Source: Kingdonia uniflora
Lineage: Eukaryota > Streptophyta > Magnoliopsida > Ranunculales > Circaeasteraceae
Direction of reading: 5' to 3'
Length of the DNA stretch: 64,000 bases
NCBI GenBank assembly: GCA_014058105.1
Contig: JACGCM010001511.1
Coordinates: 806,001-870,000, forward strand
The position numbers and the translations under genes were made by a program. The notes beneath the pieces are model-generated. The model was given only the letters and a program-made list of their open reading frames with translations, did no database searches and was not told where the DNA came from. Position 1 is the first letter of the stretch, and each line of letters opens with the position of its first letter. Shown here in pieces: positions 58,204 through 64,000 of the stretch.

Positions 58204-58640
58204 ATGGTAAAAGCTTGGAGTATGGCTTTTGAAGAGGGGATTGCGTCTGAAGCGCAGAGGTTGAAGTTGAATTACTTTGGTGATCGTTTCTTGGAAATGG
58301 CGATCCCAACCCCTGTTCCTCCGACGTATCAAGGCTTGTCGGGAGAGGAAGCGGTTGAAGCTGAGGAAGATTTTTACTTTAAGTGGAGATTTCATGTCAT
58401 TGTCTTGACAAGTGAGGAACGTTGGGCCTGTCTCTACATCCTTGCAGAAGACAGGGCTAGGAGTTCATATACAGGGAAAGGTGTATTTGCGGGGTAGATA
58501 TGGTAATTTCTTGTGTTTTCGTCGATTTTAATGTTGGGCCCTCTTTATCTTTACCAACTTTTTGGTGGTGGTGGTTATAGAAGAGGCGATGATGGCAGTA
58601 GAGGAGGAAGATGGGAAGGGGGATCCTGCTGACACATTTC
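58204..58640 (+). CDS. Small protein with TSE-LAED motif and Gly-rich second exon, antisense in the Tat-type element
   Basis: ATG 58204 opens 97 codons: MVKAWSMAFEEGIASEAQRL, KLNYFGDRFLEMAIPTPVPP, TYQGLSGEEAVEAEEDFYFK, WRFHVIVLTSEERWACLYIL, AEDRARSSYTGKG. After a short AT-rich gap (likely intron, GTAGAT... to the AG before 58560) the frame GGGGYRRGDDGSRGGRWEGG gives a Gly-rich end at about 58568-58623. It matches the Mutator-internal protein at 25780-26197 along its length, including the Gly-rich end. No named family is known to me. The first exon is intact here. Exon borders are inferred. Confidence 0.6.
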
Positions 58641-58679
58641 CATCGTGTTTTTATGCTCAGAGGACCTTTCATCTTGTTT

Positions 58680-60651
58680 TGTAGGTTCTAATACTGAGTC
58701 CAGTGCTTGCATGCTTATTGCTTAGAGTTCGACTAGGCTTTAACCGAGCCATGTTATGGAAGATATTTATTGGTTCCAAGGTCATCTTTGCATCAGGGTG
58801 AAGAATCACTGAAGACAGAAGAACTAGAATACATGATTCCTCTGCATGCCTGAATAACCTGTAGCTTTTAACAAACAGGGAAAACTTGTTATCTGTAACG
58901 TACCTAGGTCTGGTGCTAGACGGTTAACGTTCTATTTTATTCCAGTATGAAAATTTGTTATCTGTAAATCGCATGTACTATGTTCGATATGAATAAAGGT
59001 GATTATTAGTAAACGGTGTACACAAAAATTTCATTGAATCAAACTGAAATGTGTGTTTGTTAAATAACCGTTGATAAGTGATGAAACAATGTTGTAATGC
59101 TACTTGAACTAATGTGAATACGAGCTGAGAACTTCATGCTGATATAAATGATTTGGGATAGAAATTGTAGGAAAGATGTAAATTCGAGCTATTTCAGGTC
59201 GATAGAGATACTACTCGTGGTAGCGTAAGGTCGATTTAGTTACCAATGTGTGTACTAGTGAGGGGATAAGTTATAATAAGTGAGTCCAAGATTTTGGGTT
59301 TCTGTTACGTCATACTAGGTAAATCCCATGTGAAAGGAGGAAGTGATTGAGAAACTTTTAAATACTGATAGTATGACCTACAAAAATTTTAGAGAAGGTT
59401 AGGTTAGTGGGGACTCGATCTCAGAGGATTTGTCATGCCGTAGAAGGTCGATTGGCTATAAAAACTACTGAAGTGCAGGAGAGGATCTTCGAATCATTTG
59501 GTTACGACGCTGAGTTACCAATGAGGGAATGTCAGCTCGAAGGATTAGATATAAGGAGCACAGAACTTGAGTACGCCCATTACTTTTATGAGTCATTCTT
59601 TCGTGTATTCATGAGGGATTCGGCATAACGAGAAAGGTTGGTGGGTTTAATCGCTGAAGTGGAAATCGAATTTAAAGATATGAGGATCAACGAATAATGT
59701 GATTAGATGTTCGTTACTTAAGTTTACCAAGGCTGTGATGGAAATTGTGTAGAGTGCGTCTTACGAATAAAATAAATGTTAGAATGTAACAGAAATAATA
59801 TTAGTCAATTAGATCCTTTATAGGGGTGAATCTGCTTTGAGACTGTTTAGCAAACATTTTGAATAAATTTAAACATTTGTACAGTTTTGTAAATGACGTC
59901 AATCACTATAAATATGGTAAACATGGACTGAAAAGAAAAAATATAAAAATGCAGAAGCTTCTAGTTTTGTTTTGTATAAAAAAAGAAATAGAGCTTTGAC
60001 ATCTCACAGTGCGAGTCATCAAGAGTGAGGGGAGGTCAAGAAAGGATATGGAAAGTAGAAAAAAAAATATTAAAAAATGAGGGGAGTTGTAATGATGGGA
60101 AGGTGGTTTTATCGAAAAGGTACAGGCGTCTGACATGGAGAGTGGAAAGGACGCATCAATTCTGGAATCGAGGACAGTTCGTACGAGGAGCAATAAATGC
60201 CAGCCGCATGAGAGAGAAAGGATAAATAGGTCTTCTTGGTCTCCAAACAAACATTTTATCAAAAAAAAACTTGGAGAGCACTCAGAGAGAGACAAAAAAT
60301 TAGGCGAGTCAATAAAGAGTTATCTGAAGGCGATAATCGGTTAAAGAGGGTAAAAGATTCAGGATCTCGTAGGTGGTAGTACAGCAACATTGGGAGGGGA
60401 AAGCTTGATTCTACTGCCGATTCTCATTCGGATACTGAAGGTTAGTAGAGATATATGCAATATATTTTGATTTGCTATAGTTTAAAGATATATGTTATAC
60501 ATGACTGATTGATCAAGGATATATGTTGAGTATATATATGTATTTATGCATATATAGATGGAAGAATGATAAATACATTGACCTGTATGTAGGTCGAGCG
60601 TGAGAGGTATCCTTGTAGGTTGAAAATGTACATGTAGAATTTGTTTTTAAG
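58680..60651. other. Region between small gene and main antisense gene
   Basis: Mostly AT-rich. An open stretch at 59407-59628 on the plus strand (EVQERIFESFGYDAELPMRE, TELEYAHYFYESFFRVF) could be a further exon or small gene, but I recognise no family. Stretches at 60025-60344 look like chance. A TATA-type AT-rich run near 60520-60560 and the ATG at 60652 mark the start of the next gene. Confidence 0.4.
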
Positions 60652-61380
60652 ATGGGTAGTTCATCTGTTAATGAGGCCTCGACCTCTGGTTGGACGAATG
60701 AGTCTGATAACGAGGAAGAAGGAGAGTTGGAACAATTCCCGGGTTTCCCTGGTCAGTTGGTATCTTATCCTCTGTGTTTTGATGCTTTTAGAGAATTTTG
60801 TAAAGCCAAGGTGGTTGTAGGAGGGAAGTGGGGTAAATGTGCAGAATTTGTCGGTAGGCAGTTCAAGGGTTGCACGGTAGCGGAGGGGTAAGTGTATTTT
60901 TACCTGCTGGCAAATTTAGAAGTAGAAAAATGTGGTAGGGGTATAGATGAATCGATCTTGTTAGAGTATTTTGGTGGGGATGTCTAGAGTAACCTCTCCG
61001 AGGGTTTTCTGTGATACCTATCTCAACTAGAGTATGGGATGAGTCTTCTCCTCACCAATTTGGCAAATGGGATTATGAATGCAATTGAGGCATGTCCTGT
61101 TCAAATGAACGGGAATATGTGGGAGGTAATAACTATATGTGACCATATAAATGAAAGGTGAGAATGGGAGGAAAAAATGAGGAGGATAACACCTGGGGAC
61201 GTTTTACAGTTTTATGAGGATAACCCCTGATAACGAGGGCGTAAGAGCGTTACTCGGCGTTATTTTTTTGATCTGAATTTAGAAGGTCAAACTTGGAATG
61301 ACAACATCACATGGGTGAAGGGTAATTGCCTTCAAAGAGATGATAAAGAACTTTTGGACCTTCGATTTAGATCTGTAAAG
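60652..61380 (+). pseudogene. Antisense gene, N-terminal gypsy-type transposase-like part
   Basis: ATG 60652 starts an acidic N-terminus (ASTSGWTNESDNEEEGELEQ), then FDAFREFCKAKVVVGGKWGK and, after a stop, QLEYGMSLLLTNLANGIMNA, EACPVQMNGNMWEVITICDH, ITPGDVLQFYEDN and YFFDLNLEGQTWNDNITWVK, GNCLQRDDKELLDLRFRSVK. This resembles the 'putative gypsy-type transposase' domain seen at 9.9-10.1 kb in the first element (LRFPLDDLTKNV against LLLTNLANGIM). At least six in-frame stops occur between 60889 and 61225. A likely intron starts after GTAAAG (about 61381) and ends at GTTGTTATTGTAG (61467). The role is unknown. Confidence 0.7.
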
Positions 61381-61626
61381 TAAAGTAAGTATAGGCCATC
61401 ATAGATTGAATTATTGTTATGTTTTGTTGACAATTGTAGCTAATAATAAAAACGTTGTTATTGTAGGTGTAAAGTCTACAGTAGAAAGGAAAAAATCCTC
61501 CTTGCAGGACAAAGTTGCGGAGGAGGGGACTGAACTTGAACTCGTTTAGGAAAACTCAGCCTGAGTAGAAAGAAGAGAGCTAGCAGTAGATCGATAAAGG
61601 TTCAAAAGGCTCAGTCTACTAAGTCA

Positions 61627-63960
61627 ATGACGGGGGTCGATGAAGGAAAAAGGAAAACCAGTGGTAAGGATGCTCGAACGAATCCTTCTAAGACTTCTGG
61701 AACTGGCAGTTCGGCCCCGCTGAAACCCGTTAAGCCGTGCAAAGTAGCTCAACTCTTTCTGAATAAACGAATGCTAAAGACTTTGTCAGCCCTGGATGTC
61801 ACAGAAAGTGGTGAGGTTGCCAAAGAAAAAAGGAGGAGGGTTAAATCCTCTAGGGAGAAGGTCGCTGAGGTACGACCTGCTGCGGTGGATGACCTTAGGG
61901 AGGTCGAGGATAAGGCTAGGTTTGCGGCTCTTCTGGGGGCAGAAGATATGAGCAAGATGGTAAGTGTTATATTACCAGTAAGAAATATTAATATACTTTG
62001 AGCGCTATAAACTAAGATCAATTCATTTTATGTAGGTCGCTCGACTTATGAAGGGAATCTGGCTCGGTATTGAAGAAGAAATATCCGAGCTGAAGAAGGC
62101 GAAGAACGAGCTGGAGAATTACCTAGCTCGAGCCGAGACTGAAGCTATGAAGGAAGTGTGGTAGCTAAAGGCCTCTCACGCTGTGGCGATCAGCCAGCTA
62201 CAGGTCGAGGCAAATGTAAATTTATACGAGATGGTGGAGGAGCGTGACAGACTAGGTCGTCACATGATGCTGAAGGGTTATTCTCAGGAAGAGGTGGATG
62301 CCATTAAGGCTGACACCTATGTTGAGGTGGAAGATGAGGAGGCAGAAGATGTAGGAGTTGTGGATGGTCTGGATAGTGTCTCCCGCCAGACAGTACTTGC
62401 CAACCAAGGGGATGATGTCGACCTCCCAGAAGGGGGGAGTGAGAAGGTAGGGTAGACATGTGTTTTGTATGAATACTTGTGAGTTGTTTGAATCATGTAT
62501 GGGGAAGAAAACTTCTGTAGAATGATTTTGTTTATAAACCTTATGTAGACAATTAGAGAGATGAGTCTCATAATTAACGACATAGAGTCTGAACTTGCTA
62601 GCGAAAGAGAGACCTCTAAAGCCTTATTATCTGCTCAATCGGAATTGCAGGTTAGATCGCAATAAGTTTCTCAACTAGCATGCTATACCAATGTTAAGTT
62701 ATCAAATCAGCCGGATAGAAATGCACGGAAAAATTCTAATGCTATTAATATGAAATAATATATCGAAAGTGTGTACCTTGTTCACCGAAAGAAGATTCAT
62801 GTAGGGTTCATCCGAGAAAAGAGTCCAAACTTCTAGTCAAAAAGTACTTGGAAATAGATGTATAGAAATCACACAGTCTCTTAGAAATGTAGTATGTATA
62901 TGCAAGAATTATACTTTTTGAATCGAATTGTACTAAATATTGTTATATGTCCCAGGTCAAATTAGATGCATCTCGCGCATGTGAGGATCACGCACTCATG
63001 TACAATCAAGAATTTGCAGAGCAATTTGATAGGATGAAGGAAGCGAGCGAGAGCAGAGAGGATCAATATGTAAAAGCGCATTTCAGACTTGAGAAGTTGA
63101 ATCAAGTTGTTTCCGACCTGACTTGTCAGGTCGAGGAGAAAGATCCTGGGATTAAGATGGAATTAGAAGATTTATCTACCGTAATAGAACATGCCGAGAA
63201 ACTTCAATATCAGGTCAATGCATTGGCTGTGAAGGGTAAGCAAGCCGATACGGCCCAATACCGCATTCAACCGCTGGAACAAACAGAGGAACGATTTCGA
63301 TCTAAACTTCAAAGATGTAGGAACGATCTGGAACGAATGAGACAAAAATTTGTCAAAAAGGATGATGAGCTGAGGGTAGCTCGAGAAAATCTATCTGCTT
63401 CGGAAGCCACAGTAAAACATTTGCAAACAGCTCTCCCCGCCAAGGATATGGAATTCTAAGAGATGCAAAGAAGGTGCGATGATTTAAATGAAAGAGTGGC
63501 TCTGCTTAAAGCCGAAAAGGACCAAGCCATTGCTCGTGCCATGAAGGCCGAGGCTAGAAAGTCTTCAGGGGGAAGTAGAACTGAGGTTAAGGCTCCTCTA
63601 GTTCGAGGGGATGTTGTTAGTCTCTCAGGTCGTATTAGAGAACTAGAAAGTGATGTATCTCAAATTCAAGGGCATGTTCAATAGGGAAATGTAAATTTGA
63701 GGGAATGCCAGCATAAGCTAGATGCTACTCTTATTAGGGAGAATGTTCTAGAGGGGGAGATCAAAGCTAAGGATCTACTGGTGAAGAGGAAGGAGGAATT
63801 ATTGAAGGATCTGCCGGATAGGGAAGAGTTGAGCACAAAAATTGTTAAACTCCGTGCTTAGGTAGTAGACTTAGAAGCCATAAACCTAGCTAAGTTGGCG
63901 CAATATATTGCCAAATTGGAAAAGATGTCATTTATCATTATAGGGTTGATGCGGAAATAA
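61627..63960 (+). pseudogene. Antisense gene, coiled-coil C-terminal part in four exons
   Basis: Exons read by eye: 61627-61959, 62036-62446, 62549-62650 and 62956 onward. All joins are phase 0 with GT...AG borders (acceptors ATGTAG, TATGTAG, GTCCCAG). The product is basic and Ser/Thr-rich first (RKTSGKDARTNPSKTSGTGS), then a long heptad-rich coil (ISELKKAKNELENYLARAET; DDLNERVALLKAEKDQAIAR) with an acidic hinge (EVEDEEAEDVGVVDGLD). In-frame stops at 62162, 63457, 63682 and 63859 make it a pseudogene; the reading resumes in frame after each, so single-base changes explain them. It continues past the window. A similar coil ends the first element's antisense gene at 8270-8650. Confidence 0.78.
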
Positions 63961-64000
63961 TTGCATGGAAGGATAATTTTACTAGGCTAAAGGTACGCCT

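Larger units (their letters stand above)
57330..64000 (-). mobile_element. Second Tat-type LTR element, 3' part (gag-pol side beyond window)
   Basis: The 3' LTR (57330-57908) and purine tract are oriented for minus-strand transcription. The plus-strand genes after it therefore lie antisense, just as in the element at 1-11686. The predicted integrase would be on the minus strand past 64000. No gag or pol domain is in view, so the class is set by the antisense gene content and the LTR/purine-tract likeness (GGGGGCGATTGTAGG in both). Stops in the antisense gene show age. Confidence 0.72.

Overview
The window is a repeat-packed, intergenic-type stretch of a flowering-plant nuclear genome, most likely a eudicot. 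It is AT-rich, and almost every recognisable coding trace belongs to a plant transposable-element family: Ty3/gypsy Tat, Tekay/Del-like, Ty1/copia, L1-type LINE, MULE and CACTA. Many of these are nested. I found no convincing host gene, no tRNA or rRNA gene and no CRISPR-like feature. Nearly all coding regions are broken by stops or frameshifts, so this is mostly decayed transposon sequence. The species cannot be told from the sequence alone.

Layout. 1-11686: a plus-strand Ty3/gypsy element of the Tat type, cut by the window start. It has gag, protease, reverse transcriptase, RNase H and integrase remains, a ~205-bp tandem array, an antisense spliced gene, a polypurine tract and a 3' LTR. 11843-12350: a minus-strand copia integrase fragment. 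12540-13075: a CACTA transposon end. It cuts a FAR1-type gene on the minus strand (13076-13855). 14129-33606: a large Mutator-like element (~19.5 kb, ~16.9 kb without a later solo-LTR insertion) with matching inverted ends. It holds two converging genes: a DUF1985-Ulp1 protease gene on the left (plus) and a MURA-type transposase gene on the right (minus). Between them are small cargo genes and a large inverted repeat around a 149-bp tandem array. 33950-42899: a complete non-coding LTR element with ~4-kb LTRs, a tRNA-Met-type primer site and a TAGGA target duplication. A shorter solo LTR of the same family sits inside the Ulp1 gene (16838-19407, duplication CTTAT). 43538-44325: another solo LTR (duplication GGCAT). 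45280-51180: a minus-strand L1 LINE. 54120-57329: the 3' part of a minus-strand copia element, cut off by the next element. 57330-64000: the 3' part of a second Tat-type element on the minus strand, with its own antisense multi-exon gene on the plus strand.

How parts relate. Both Tat-type elements carry an antisense gene between the polymerase side and the 3' LTR, with a similar domain order (a gypsy-type transposase-like domain, then a long coiled coil). A small ~95-residue protein with a Gly-rich tail occurs next to the 3' LTR of the second Tat element, and a homologue lies inside the Mutator-like element. This sharing between two unrelated transposon classes is the least expected observation here. 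All three reverse transcriptases whose active-site box I could read have lost one catalytic aspartate. The nesting gives relative ages: the Mutator-like element predates its solo LTR, and the copia element predates the second Tat element.
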